From positions 39,607-103,606 of the forward strand of contig NZ_JAURYQ010000009.1 in the NCBI RefSeq assembly GCF_030653815.1: a stretch of 64,000 nt of DNA, written 5' to 3'. The DNA comes from Rhodoferax sp. Its GTDB lineage: Bacteria; Pseudomonadota; Gammaproteobacteria; Burkholderiales; Burkholderiaceae_C. The stretch's first letter is position 1; each line of letters begins with the position of its first letter. Of this stretch, positions 37,791 through 45,430 are shown one piece after another. Position numbers and translations under genes: made by a program. The notes under the pieces are model-generated. The model searched no databases, had not been told where the DNA came from, and saw nothing but the letters and a program-made list of their open reading frames with translations.

Positions 37791-39573
37791 GGCAGGGGAG
37801 TGAAAAGGAAAAACGCATGCCCAGGCCATCGGCATTGGGCTCGGCCCACAGCCGGCCGCCATGGGCTTCGATGATGGTTTTGCAGATGGGTAGCCCAAGG
37901 CCCAGGCCGTCCGGCTTGGTGGTAAAAAATGGTTCGAACAGGTGCGCCAATTGTGGCGCTTCGAGACCGCAACCCTGGTCGATGACGTGGAGATGAACCC
38001 AGTGGTCAACGGCTTCAACAATCACCTGAACACGGTGCCGCTCGGGCGGCAGGTTGCGCCCGGCATCAAGGGCATTCTTGATCAGATTCAGCAAGACCTG
38101 CTGGATTTGCGGGCCGTCCGCCAGCACCCGGCAATGCTCAGGTAGCCGATTGTCGATGTGGATGGTGGGCGGATGGGCCAGCATGCCGATGATCAGATGT
38201 CGCGCCTCCGTGGCAATGAGCGCCAGGTCCACCGGCGCGCGCACGGCACCCCGTTTTTTGGCGAAATGGCGAATGCGCTGTACGATGCCACCCGCCCGCT
38301 CGGCTTCACTGACGATCTGGCTGCAGGCCTCGCTGATGGCGTCCGGCGTCAGGCGGCCGCTGTCCTGGCGGCGCAGCACGGTGCGGGCATAGGTGCCGAT
38401 GGTGGTCAGGGGCTGGTTCAATTCGTGCGCCAGGTTGCCTGACAGTTCGCCCAGCACCGACAGCCTTGAAAGGTGTTCCATTTGCTCCTGGCTTTCGCGC
38501 ATGCGTGACTCGGCCTGTTCCCTGGCCTGCAGGGAATCACGCAATTGTGCGGTTCGGCGGTGGACCAGATGCTCAACCCGGACGGTGTGGGTGATCCAGG
38601 CCGCCAGCGCGATCAGCGCACCCAGCAGCCAGGGCCAGAAACGGCGCGCCAGGCCTTCAGGCGTGATTTCCCGCAGGTAGGCGTAGGGGCCGACGCGCAG
38701 TTCCCGATACACGTCGTGCACCGGTTGGTAGTCCGCAGGAACGGTCCAACCCATGCCGTCTGCTACTTGCGTCATCGACAGCAGGGCGTGAGCGACACGT
38801 TTGGCCAATTCCGGGTCGGTTTGCCGGGTGACGGCCAGGGGCCAGTCAGGGAACAGGGGGGTCGACAGCGCGCACGGAAAATGGTTTTCCTGGCGCTGCG
38901 ACAAAACCCGGAAGTCAGCGGGCTGAAGCTGTGCCTCGCGCACCATTTGTTCCGGCACACAGGCGCGCACGATGCCCGCATCCACTTTGCCTTGCAGCAC
39001 GGCCTCGACCACCCGGTTCATCGGCAAGCCAATGAATAAAATTTCCTTGAGATCCGTCGCCGGATCGACGCCACTGTGCAGCATGGCCTGGGCAGCCAGC
39101 AGGTAACCACCAAAGGCGTCCGGTGCAATGGCCGCAACCCGTTTCCCGGCCAGATCGGAGAGTTCTTTCAAATCGGTGCGGTCACTGCGCACCAGGACGA
39201 CCGAGCCCAGCGCCCTGGCAGCAGAGACCCCCGCAGACTCCAGCGTGGCGATGCGGCTGAGGCCGAATTCGGCTTCCATCGCGATGTAGTAGCCCGGGTT
39301 GGTGATCGCCAGATCGATGCGCTCCCCGGCGATGGCTTGGCGCAAGCTTTCGGCATCATGGTTTTCCAGACGGAAATGGTGTTCTGGCAGCGCCCGGTTC
39401 AGGTAGCTGATGAGTGGGTTCCAGTCGGACGTGGATGCGCGCTCACCCTGGTAGGCAAAGACGCCGATCGCCACGTCCTTGCCCAGGACCTGCGAAGCAC
39501 TGAAACACAGGAGAACGATCAAGCCACTCAACAAAGTTGATCGCAGGGTCCTTTTGTGGCCGATGTTATGCAT
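37774..39573 (-). CDS. ttrS: Sensor histidine kinase TtrS
   Basis: A 599-residue kinase. It has an N-terminal signal/anchor, then a periplasmic PhnD-like substrate-binding domain (about residues 30-290: IGVFAYQGERASTSDWNPL, AITNPGYYIAMEAEFG), a transmembrane helix (WPWLLGALIALAAWITH), a short coiled coil, the H-box GELSGNLAHELNQPLTTIG and a HATPase domain (LNLIKNALDA, DGLGLGLPICKTIIEAHGG). TtrS senses tetrathionate in Salmonella, and this one is built the same way. I favour the ATG at 39573 as the start of the signal peptide; a start at 39612 is possible. It is first in the minus-strand ttrSR pair. Confidence 0.88.
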   Translation of the reverse strand: MHNIGHKRTLRSTLLSGLIVLLCFSASQVLGKDVAIGVFAYQGERASTSDWNPLISYLNRALPEHHFRLENHDAESLRQAIAGERIDLAITNPGYYIAMEAEFGLSRIATLESAGVSAARALGSVVLVRSDRTDLKELSDLAGKRVAAIAPDAFGGYLLAAQAMLHSGVDPATDLKEILFIGLPMNRVVEAVLQGKVDAGIVRACVPEQMVREAQLQPADFRVLSQRQENHFPCALSTPLFPDWPLAVTRQTDPELAKRVAHALLSMTQVADGMGWTVPADYQPVHDVYRELRVGPYAYLREITPEGLARRFWPWLLGALIALAAWITHTVRVEHLVHRRTAQLRDSLQAREQAESRMRESQEQMEHLSRLSVLGELSGNLAHELNQPLTTIGTYARTVLRRQDSGRLTPDAISEACSQIVSEAERAGGIVQRIRHFAKKRGAVRAPVDLALIATEARHLIIGMLAHPPTIHIDNRLPEHCRVLADGPQIQQVLLNLIKNALDAGRNLPPERHRVQVIVEAVDHWVHLHVIDQGCGLEAPQLAHLFEPFFTTKPDGLGLGLPICKTIIEAHGGRLWAEPNADGLGMRFSFSLPCHDLPT

Positions 39574-39668
39574 CAGGCCAGTATAGATAGGGCCTGCGTT
39601 GACCTGGTTCAAGACGCACAGCGCTGACAGAAAGCCTTTGCCAGTGCTGCCAAAAAATGTGGCGCAGA

Positions 39669-41678
39669 TTAGTCGTTGGTCGTTGCGCGCACTTCAGCCA
39701 GGGTGGTGAAGCCGGCCAGGACCTTTTCAATTCCGTCCTGTCGCAGCGTGCGCATGCCTTCGGCGATGGCGGCGGCCTGGAGCTCCTTGGGGCGGGCCCG
39801 GTGCTGCACCAGCTGGCGGATCTCGGTTGAAGTGGTCATGAGCTCGTGCAAGGCCACCCGTCCCTTGAGCCCGGTGCCACCGCAGTGGGCACAGCCCGGT
39901 GCGTGGTAATGCTGCAGGCGACCTTTCAGGCCGTAACGCGCGGTCCAGAGGTCGGTCAGGGTCTGGTAATCATGCTCCCGGTGCGCTTCAGGCAGGGCCG
40001 TCTGGTAGTCCTGGATCAACTCAACCAGCTCTTCATCGGGTAGCGGCTTGCGCGTCACGCATTTCGGGCATAAGCGGCGGACCAGCCTTTGCGCCAGGAT
40101 GCCTTGTAGCGCGTCTGCAAAAGAAAAGGGATCCACCCCCAGGTCATTGAGTCGCACGATGGTCTCGGCGGCCGAATTGGTGTGCAGGGTCGAGAGCACG
40201 AGGTGACCTGTCAACGCTGCTTCAATGGCGATATCGGCGGTTTCCTGGTCGCGGATTTCACCCACCATGATCACATCGGGGTCGGCACGCAACAGGGAGC
40301 GCAGCGCTGCAGCAAAAGTCCAGCCGATCTTCGGGTTCACCTGGATCTGACGCAAACCGGACTGCGTGATTTCAACCGGGTCTTCGGCCGTCCATATCTT
40401 GCGCTCCGGATTGTTGATGTGGCCCAAGGCGGCGTGCAGCGTGGTGGTCTTGCCGGAGCCTGTCGGGCCGACGCACAGGAACATGCCATGCGGGCGGTGC
40501 ATGATGCGGTCCAGCGCCTTGACATTGGCTGCGCTCAAGGCGATCGTGTCGATCGACATGGCCTTGGACGAGGCAAGCAGACGCATTACCACATCTTCCA
40601 ACCCATTGTTCGTGGGGATTGTGGCGACGCGCAATTCCAGCGGAAAGCCGCCATATTTGGCAAAGTTGATTTTGCCGTCCTGGGGCTTGCGGCGCTCCGA
40701 GATGTCCAGGTCGCACATGATCTTGATGCGTGCGACCAAGGCGTTGCTCGAACTCATGGGCAGTTCAAGGTAGTGGCGCATCACGCCATCGACCCGAAAA
40801 CGGATGAGTACTTTTTGCCGCTCCGGATAAGGCTCGATGTGAATGTCCGAGGCGTTGTTGCTCGACGCCTCCTTGATCATCGAGTTGATCAGGTTGACCA
40901 AGGTGCTGTCGGACTGTTCAACGGAACGATCTTCTTGCGCCTGGTCCATGGCCTCCTTGGTCAGCTCGGTCGCCAACTGATAGGCATCCCGCTTGTCAGC
41001 GTTGGGTGCGCTCATTTTGATGGCAGGCGCATTTTCGGCCGAGGTCAGCATGCCGCGCATCCTGATCTCGCGATGCAGCCTGACGATGGTCACGAGCAAG
41101 TCCTCCATGTTGGCCATGACCGGGATGATTTTCAGACCGACGCAGAACTCGAGCTCCTGGTTGCCTTTGAAGTTCAGCGGGTCGGGCATCGCCACCACCA
41201 GCGCTTTGGGTAATTCCAACAGTGGCAAGGCCTTCAGCCGCATAGCCAGTTCTTGAGGAATACGGCGGATGGCAGCGAAGTCGAACGGAAACTTCTTGAG
41301 GTCGACCAAGGGGTATCCCATCTTGCGCACCAGCGCTGACTGCAAGTCGGCTTGCGACAGCATGCCCGAGTTGATCAGGATTTGGCCCAAGGGCAGCGTC
41401 TTGTCTTCTTTTTGTCTGCGCAGTGCTTCATCGACCTGTGCCGCGCTGACCAGATCCAGTGCCACAAACGCTTCCCCTAGCGGAATGGGCTTCAGTATGG
41501 CCTGCAGTGCCAATGCATCGACGAGTTGGTCGGGCGTTTCAACCAGGCCACGAAACTGCTTGGTCGAAGACGGTAAATCCTCGAAAACGTCCAGGTTGGC
41601 GGGTACGGTGTCCGGGCTATCGGCAAAGTTGAGATCGGGAACGGTTTGCCCCTTGTTCTTGCTCTTGTGAAAAGTCAT
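39669..41678 (-). CDS. GspE/PilB-family secretion ATPase, no pilus genes nearby
   Basis: A 669-residue type II secretion / type IV pilus assembly ATPase. The N-terminal third holds an MshEN-type regulatory domain (LGQILINSGMLSQADLQSAL, MGYPLVDLKKFP). The C-terminal ATPase has the Walker A loop GPTGSGKTTTLHAAL, Asp box AEDPVEITQSGLRQIQVN, Walker B LLRADPDVIMVGEIRD and His box TGHLVLSTLHTNSAAE. A four-cysteine zinc element is CPKC...CAHCGGTG. The ATG at 41678 is preceded by a purine-rich AGGGAGAG. No inner-membrane, pilin or secretin gene is within reach, so its partner machinery must be encoded elsewhere. Confidence 0.87.
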   Translation of the reverse strand: MTFHKSKNKGQTVPDLNFADSPDTVPANLDVFEDLPSSTKQFRGLVETPDQLVDALALQAILKPIPLGEAFVALDLVSAAQVDEALRRQKEDKTLPLGQILINSGMLSQADLQSALVRKMGYPLVDLKKFPFDFAAIRRIPQELAMRLKALPLLELPKALVVAMPDPLNFKGNQELEFCVGLKIIPVMANMEDLLVTIVRLHREIRMRGMLTSAENAPAIKMSAPNADKRDAYQLATELTKEAMDQAQEDRSVEQSDSTLVNLINSMIKEASSNNASDIHIEPYPERQKVLIRFRVDGVMRHYLELPMSSSNALVARIKIMCDLDISERRKPQDGKINFAKYGGFPLELRVATIPTNNGLEDVVMRLLASSKAMSIDTIALSAANVKALDRIMHRPHGMFLCVGPTGSGKTTTLHAALGHINNPERKIWTAEDPVEITQSGLRQIQVNPKIGWTFAAALRSLLRADPDVIMVGEIRDQETADIAIEAALTGHLVLSTLHTNSAAETIVRLNDLGVDPFSFADALQGILAQRLVRRLCPKCVTRKPLPDEELVELIQDYQTALPEAHREHDYQTLTDLWTARYGLKGRLQHYHAPGCAHCGGTGLKGRVALHELMTTSTEIRQLVQHRARPKELQAAAIAEGMRTLRQDGIEKVLAGFTTLAEVRATTND

Positions 41679-41759
41679 CTCTCCCTGTCCTTTATGCAGT
41701 GATCTACGAAAAACATTGGTATGCAAGGTTCTGTCGAAAAACACGATTTAAAAAGTTGA

Positions 41760-42062
41760 TTTGATGACAATTATCTCCGCGTGAGGTGAAACCCGGTGAC
41801 CGGTACTGCCGTCGAGCATGCTATCGTGGCGACTGGGTGCACCGAAAGCCACCGTTTTTTTGTCGGCTTCCTGTCTGCTCCGCCCACCCTGGGCCTCGCC
41901 CGCTTCGCAGGCAGGGTAGGGGGCTGGTGCAGGCTATCAGGCGCTTCACGCCTGACGGAAGCATTCGGTGTGCATGAGCCTTTCAGGCCTGTCGTGATTC
42001 GGGTATGTTGAAAACGATTGCTCAGAAAGTCTTGCATCCGCCCTTACATCGTAAATTCAAAC
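41760..42062 (+). other. Gene-free stretch with compact stem-loops
   Basis: About 300 bases with no convincing gene. Several perfect short inverted repeats occur, the clearest being TCAGGCG-CTTCA-CGCCTGA at 41937-41955. Short ORFs exist on both strands but lack ribosome sites and protein-like composition. A structured RNA or a repeat fragment is possible; I cannot name one. Confidence 0.35.
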
Positions 42063-42098
42063 AAAAAAGCCCGCTACGAATTAACTAGCAGGCTTTTT
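42063..42098 (-). terminator. Bidirectional intrinsic terminator next to the tRNA-Lys fragment
   Basis: AAAAAGCCcGCTA and TAGCaGGCTTTTT pair across a nine-base loop with one mismatch and end in A/T tracts on both sides. It lies 20 bp beyond the 3' end of the tRNA-Lys remnant and was probably its native terminator. Confidence 0.7.
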
Positions 42099-42118
42099 AT
42101 ATGCCATAAGGCTTTGAC

Positions 42119-42164
42119 TGGTGGGAACTGAGAGATTCGAACTCTCGACTTACGGATTAAGAGT
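42119..42164 (-). other. tRNA-Lys(CTT) 3' fragment, probable attachment-site scar
   Basis: On the minus strand the sequence reads from an anticodon loop CTCTTAA (anticodon CTT), through the 3' anticodon stem and variable loop, a perfect T arm (GAGAG-TTCGAAT-CTCTC), the 3' acceptor strand AGTTCCC, discriminator A and CCA. The 5' half of the tRNA is missing: upstream of the loop the sequence no longer pairs. This is the usual product of an integrative element recombining at the anticodon loop, which leaves a 3' tRNA copy at one junction. Confidence 0.75.
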
Positions 42165-42247
42165 GGGTGAAAACGCTTATTTATCAGAGACTTAGGCTCG
42201 TCTTCGCTCGTCACGTTTCGTTAGAACTCGCCAAAATTGTCACGTTT

Positions 42248-42658
42248 TCAACATTTGAGATAAAACTGTCGATCTCGAGCTTTCTTTTTTTCTCCACTTA
42301 TCCAGTCTTGCATCTGTCCACTTTGTGGCTGTCGCGCCATTGAGTCGAAATTTGTGATTTGAGCATCCAGCGCTTTGCATTCTGAAAGGCGGTTTGTTGC
42401 TGACGAGTCGTTGATAGTTGTCGTTCTAGTCACCGTGGTAGTACTGTTCATAGGCGCACGTTGTTGTTCGGCTAACTTCACTTGTTGATCGAAGGGCATG
42501 CTGTCGGGGACACTGACGATGCGTTCAATCAGGGCGTTGTGTTGGTTGCAGTGCGCCTGTGCCCAAAATGTTCCTCCGCTGTAAGCTCTGCAAAGGTAAA
42601 TCGATCCTGAGTGTGCCCAGAGCGGAAGTAGGGCGACCACAAAAAATAGCCATTTCAT
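42248..42658 (-). CDS. Small secreted protein of unknown function
   Basis: A 136-residue protein with a clear signal peptide (MKWLFFVVALLPLWAHSGS) and a strong AAGGGAG six bases before its ATG. The mature part has three cysteines before the C-terminal block ECKALDAQITNFDSMARQPQ and RDRQFYLKC, a conserved tail I associate with unnamed exported proteins of Comamonadaceae. No catalytic motif is visible. Base composition is lower in GC than the core genes. It lies between the tRNA-Lys and tRNA-Asn scars. Confidence 0.7.
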   Translation of the reverse strand: MKWLFFVVALLPLWAHSGSIYLCRAYSGGTFWAQAHCNQHNALIERIVSVPDSMPFDQQVKLAEQQRAPMNSTTTVTRTTTINDSSATNRLSECKALDAQITNFDSMARQPQSGQMQDWISGEKKKARDRQFYLKC

Positions 42659-42798
42659 TGAAAACTCCCTTTGATTTTTTGTATGTGCTCAACTGTACGC
42701 TATGTCTATGTCGTCCATGACTTGAGTACTGTTCGAGAGGTGAAAAGCACTGGAGCCGACGATGTGTTCATTCAGAGTCACTTTCGGAAATAGCTCAA

Positions 42799-42875
42799 CC
42801 GAACCAATGCAGAACTCAAACGGCACGCAATGACCAGACTTGGACGTAAAAAAAGCCCCAACGATTTCTCGTAAG
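42799..42875. repeat. Direct repeat copy A beside the tRNA-Asn fragment
   Basis: A 77-base segment repeated in the same orientation at 44970-45045 with about nine differences and one indel. It includes a run AAAAAAAGCCCC and a short hairpin (ACGA-GAAA-TCGT on the minus strand) that looks like the terminator downstream of the tRNA-Asn remnant. The copies are 2.17 kb apart and enclose two genes. Confidence 0.85.
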
Positions 42876-42897
42876 AGCTTGATTCACTGGTGTATTT

Positions 42898-42935
42898 TGG
42901 CTCCTCGACCTGGGTTCGAACCAGGGACCTACGGA
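42898..42935 (-). other. tRNA-Asn 3' fragment, probable attachment-site scar
   Basis: Minus-strand sequence gives part of the 3' anticodon stem and variable loop (TCCGTAGGTC), a perfect T arm (CCTGG-TTCGAAC-CCAGG), acceptor strand TCGAGGA, discriminator G and CCA, matching tRNA-Asn(GTT). Everything 5' of the anticodon stem is replaced by the end of the CoiA-like gene. It is a second tRNA scar 0.78 kb from the tRNA-Lys one, in the same orientation. Confidence 0.75.
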
Positions 42936-43831
42936 CTTCCTGGGCCTATTGAAATTTGCAGGCTTTGGGCGTGTTGACGCAACTGCTGTATGACCGAGTT
43001 CGCTCCCCAGCGTGGGATGTTCCAGGTTTTGTATTGCGGGTTGTACCGAGCACGATGGGCCTTTGCCAGACTTCTGACTAGGGACACTAAGTCCGGATCG
43101 AAAGCAACAACCCTTACGGCGATGTCCCCACTGGAAAACTGCTTGACTGACACCCACCGCCCTGAGAAATTGATTATTTCTTCTGGCAGGTATTGTCTGA
43201 CCATCGGTTGAGGCGGTGAAACCGGAGGCGCAGGCGTCTCAATTTCTTGCTGTTGCGCAGTTGGCCAGACCCAGTTTTTCCTGGCAAGTGACTCAATCAC
43301 GGCCTTTTTTACTTCATCCGGGTCGAAGTTGTCTGGTGTAAAGCGGCTTAGGTCGATTTCCAGTGCCGGTAGATTGAGTTTTTCAAAGGTTGCAACCTTG
43401 ATCAAATCACAAAATGAAGAATAGGCGATCTCGATAGCCACTTGAATGCCATCTGCGGTGACCACCAATAGGTCCGGCCTGATGCATCCCATCGTCACTT
43501 CCTCTTGGACAGCGGATAGGGCTTGCAGAAATGTTGACGTCGTATGGTCTTCAAGTGCCAGAAGCCGAGCCACAGTCGGCGTCATGGGAGCTGTGAGGCC
43601 GCTGGCTTGGACGATCAGCTGTTTGGCGTACTGGTGAAGCAGTGACTCGTGGTTTGAGTCACAGGGTTCGCGGTTTGACGCATGAGCAAAATGATGTTCA
43701 CGAACTTGACCTTGGCGGGCGACTAAAGGCTCATCGCAAACGACGCAGCGACATTGGCAGGCCAGGCCTCGTGTAGCCTCACGTACATGAATAAGTTGAT
43801 TAAACTCGTTGAGACCAAAAAGAGAAGACAT
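42929..43831 (-). CDS. CoiA-like putative nuclease
   Basis: A 300-residue protein starting at an ATG seven bases after AAGGAGT. The N-terminal part has a zinc-finger-like cluster (CQCRCVVC, residues 25-32) and HHFAH (46-50), both typical of competence protein CoiA. The middle holds a restriction-endonuclease-like motif with Asp120 (IRPDLLVV) and Glu134 (VAIEIAYSS). A Pro-rich linker (about 198-210) leads to a C-terminal domain (220-290) with YNPQYKTWNIP, reminiscent of HARP-type modules. Its TAG stop lies inside the tRNA-Asn scar, so the 3' end may be a fusion product. GC content is visibly low. A role in DNA processing or defence is inferred. Confidence 0.7.
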   Translation of the reverse strand: MSSLFGLNEFNQLIHVREATRGLACQCRCVVCDEPLVARQGQVREHHFAHASNREPCDSNHESLLHQYAKQLIVQASGLTAPMTPTVARLLALEDHTTSTFLQALSAVQEEVTMGCIRPDLLVVTADGIQVAIEIAYSSFCDLIKVATFEKLNLPALEIDLSRFTPDNFDPDEVKKAVIESLARKNWVWPTAQQQEIETPAPPVSPPQPMVRQYLPEEIINFSGRWVSVKQFSSGDIAVRVVAFDPDLVSLVRSLAKAHRARYNPQYKTWNIPRWGANSVIQQLRQHAQSLQISIGPGSP

Positions 43832-43935
43832 AGAAACACTCCTTGTAAAACTAGGTTCGGGGTGGTTCTTAGTGTTTCGTGTTGCGTCGGTGTGAACCAG
43901 CCCGCAACCATCCACATACTGGTACAAGGGGGGTT

Positions 43936-44931
43936 ATGAAAGCACTGGTTCAATGCCTGATCGACTGGCTGAATGAGAATCGATCTGATGCGCACGCGTG
44001 GCAAATCGTGAATGCGCTGGCCCGAGATACGCTCGGACGCGCTAACAGCGCGGATCCATCACAAAGAGAATTTGATGTCCATCAGTTGGTTGAGGCCTGT
44101 CAGCCAGACCGTGAATGGGACTACGACGCCGCTAAACGCTGGTTCATCCGGGCCAAGGTAGGGTTGTTTTTGGAGGCCAGGCAGGCGGAACTGCAGGCAT
44201 ATTTCAGGGGCAAAGGCCATTCTCAGGGGATTGCTGTCGCGCAGCGGAAGACAACAGGGAGGCATCGGGCGCCCTGGTACCTGAAGGTCTACGACTTGCC
44301 GACGCCGAATGAAACAACGGATGGCAATGAACAAGAGGATCTAAACCAACCCCGAACCAGTACCCAGCGGGTTCAGCCCGAACTTGTTTACGATTTCACC
44401 CCGTCAAGCGAGATAAAACTCAGTTTGCTTGGAAGAATATTGCTTGGCAAGGGCGCTTTTGTGACCAGATCGGCCAGAGGGGCGGTCTGGGCCGGGTTGA
44501 TGTTGTGTTCCGTCGCTTTGACGCTTTATTGTGGATATTTGTTTTGGACAATGCGATTGCTACAACGGCCAATGCTGACCAGTGACCTGATATTGACCTT
44601 GATGTTGATAGCTACCACTTGGGTGTTCTGGCGATACTTGATTCGCCCTTGGACATGGTTGCTGGATGATCGGATCGTCTTTGCAGGGGAGCTTCTGTGT
44701 AGTCTGAAGGAAGACCGGGCTCAACTAGACTTGGCGCAAGACGCGAATGGAAAGCATGTACGGATCGTTCGCTTCAACGGCGTTTGTCCGATTTGTGCCG
44801 GAAGAATTGAGCTCCGGTATGGAACGGGATTGAATTCCAGGCGGCTATTTGGATGCTGCGGGGAAGCGCCGCATGATCATGTTTTTACTTTTGATCGTGT
44901 GACACACATTGGACAGAGGTACGTGGTTTGA
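43936..44931 (+). CDS. Membrane protein with C-terminal zinc ribbon, unknown function
   Basis: A 331-residue protein with a strong AAGGGGGG before its ATG. Residues 1-120 are soluble and helical (DREWDYDAAKRWFIRAKVG). A polar linker follows, then two transmembrane helices (about 184-205 and 215-236). The cytosolic tail has CPIC (284-287) and CC plus HDH (307-315), a likely zinc site. I do not recognise a family. It is divergent from the CoiA-like gene across about 100 bp, and both sit between the 77-bp direct repeats, so they may act together. Confidence 0.7.
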   Translation: MKALVQCLIDWLNENRSDAHAWQIVNALARDTLGRANSADPSQREFDVHQLVEACQPDREWDYDAAKRWFIRAKVGLFLEARQAELQAYFRGKGHSQGIAVAQRKTTGRHRAPWYLKVYDLPTPNETTDGNEQEDLNQPRTSTQRVQPELVYDFTPSSEIKLSLLGRILLGKGAFVTRSARGAVWAGLMLCSVALTLYCGYLFWTMRLLQRPMLTSDLILTLMLIATTWVFWRYLIRPWTWLLDDRIVFAGELLCSLKEDRAQLDLAQDANGKHVRIVRFNGVCPICAGRIELRYGTGLNSRRLFGCCGEAPHDHVFTFDRVTHIGQRYVV

Positions 44932-44969
44932 TCAGATAAGTCACCTGTCCATACCCCAGATACCCATAG

Positions 44970-45045
44970 CCGAACCAATGCAGAACCCAAGCAGCACGCA
45001 TTGACCAGTCCTGGACGCAAAAAAGCCCCAACGATTTCTCACAAG
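44970..45045. repeat. Direct repeat copy B, cut by the IS3-family element
   Basis: The second copy of the 77-base repeat at 42799. It keeps the AAAAAAGCCCC run and most of the hairpin, but ends exactly where the IS left end begins, so the tRNA part expected to its right is absent. Confidence 0.85.
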
Positions 45046-45095
45046 TGAATCGCCCCGGGAATTGAGGAGGCTCCAAACTTTGAGAAGATGGAGCC

Positions 45096-45422
45096 ATGAG
45101 CAAGAAATCAAATCGTTTTTCCCCTGAAGTGCGCGAACGCGCCGTACGCATGGTGCAGGACCACCGTGGCGAATATGCATCCCTGTGGGCTGCCGTTGAA
45201 TCAATTGCACCCAAGATCGGCTGCGTCCCCCAGACGCTGCATGAATGGGTACGCAAGCAAGAGATCGACACCGGACTGCGCGATGGCGTCACCAGCGAGG
45301 AGCGTGATCGCATCAAAGCCCTGGAGCGGGAGAACAAGGAACTGCGCCGGGCCAATGAAATCCTCAAGCTGGCCAGTGCGTTTTTTGCCCAGGCGGAGCT
45401 CGACCGCCGACTGAAGTCCTGA
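45096..45422 (+). CDS. IS3-family transposase OrfA
   Basis: A 108-residue protein with a helix-turn-helix ([32 protein letters not shown]) and a C-terminal leucine-zipper region ([20 protein letters not shown]). It binds the IS ends and can repress transposition. A TTTTTTG heptamer at 45381-45387 near its end is the probable -1 frameshift site that produces the OrfAB transposase. Confidence 0.92.
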   Translation: MSKKSNRFSPEVRERAVRMVQDHRGEYASLWAAVESIAPKIGCVPQTLHEWVRKQEIDTGLRDGVTSEERDRIKALERENKELRRANEILKLASAFFAQAELDRRLKS

Positions 45423-45430
45423 GAGGTTTC

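Noticed and set aside
42119..42200. A complete tRNA-Lys gene
   Set aside because: The sequence 5' of the anticodon loop cannot form the anticodon, D or acceptor stems.
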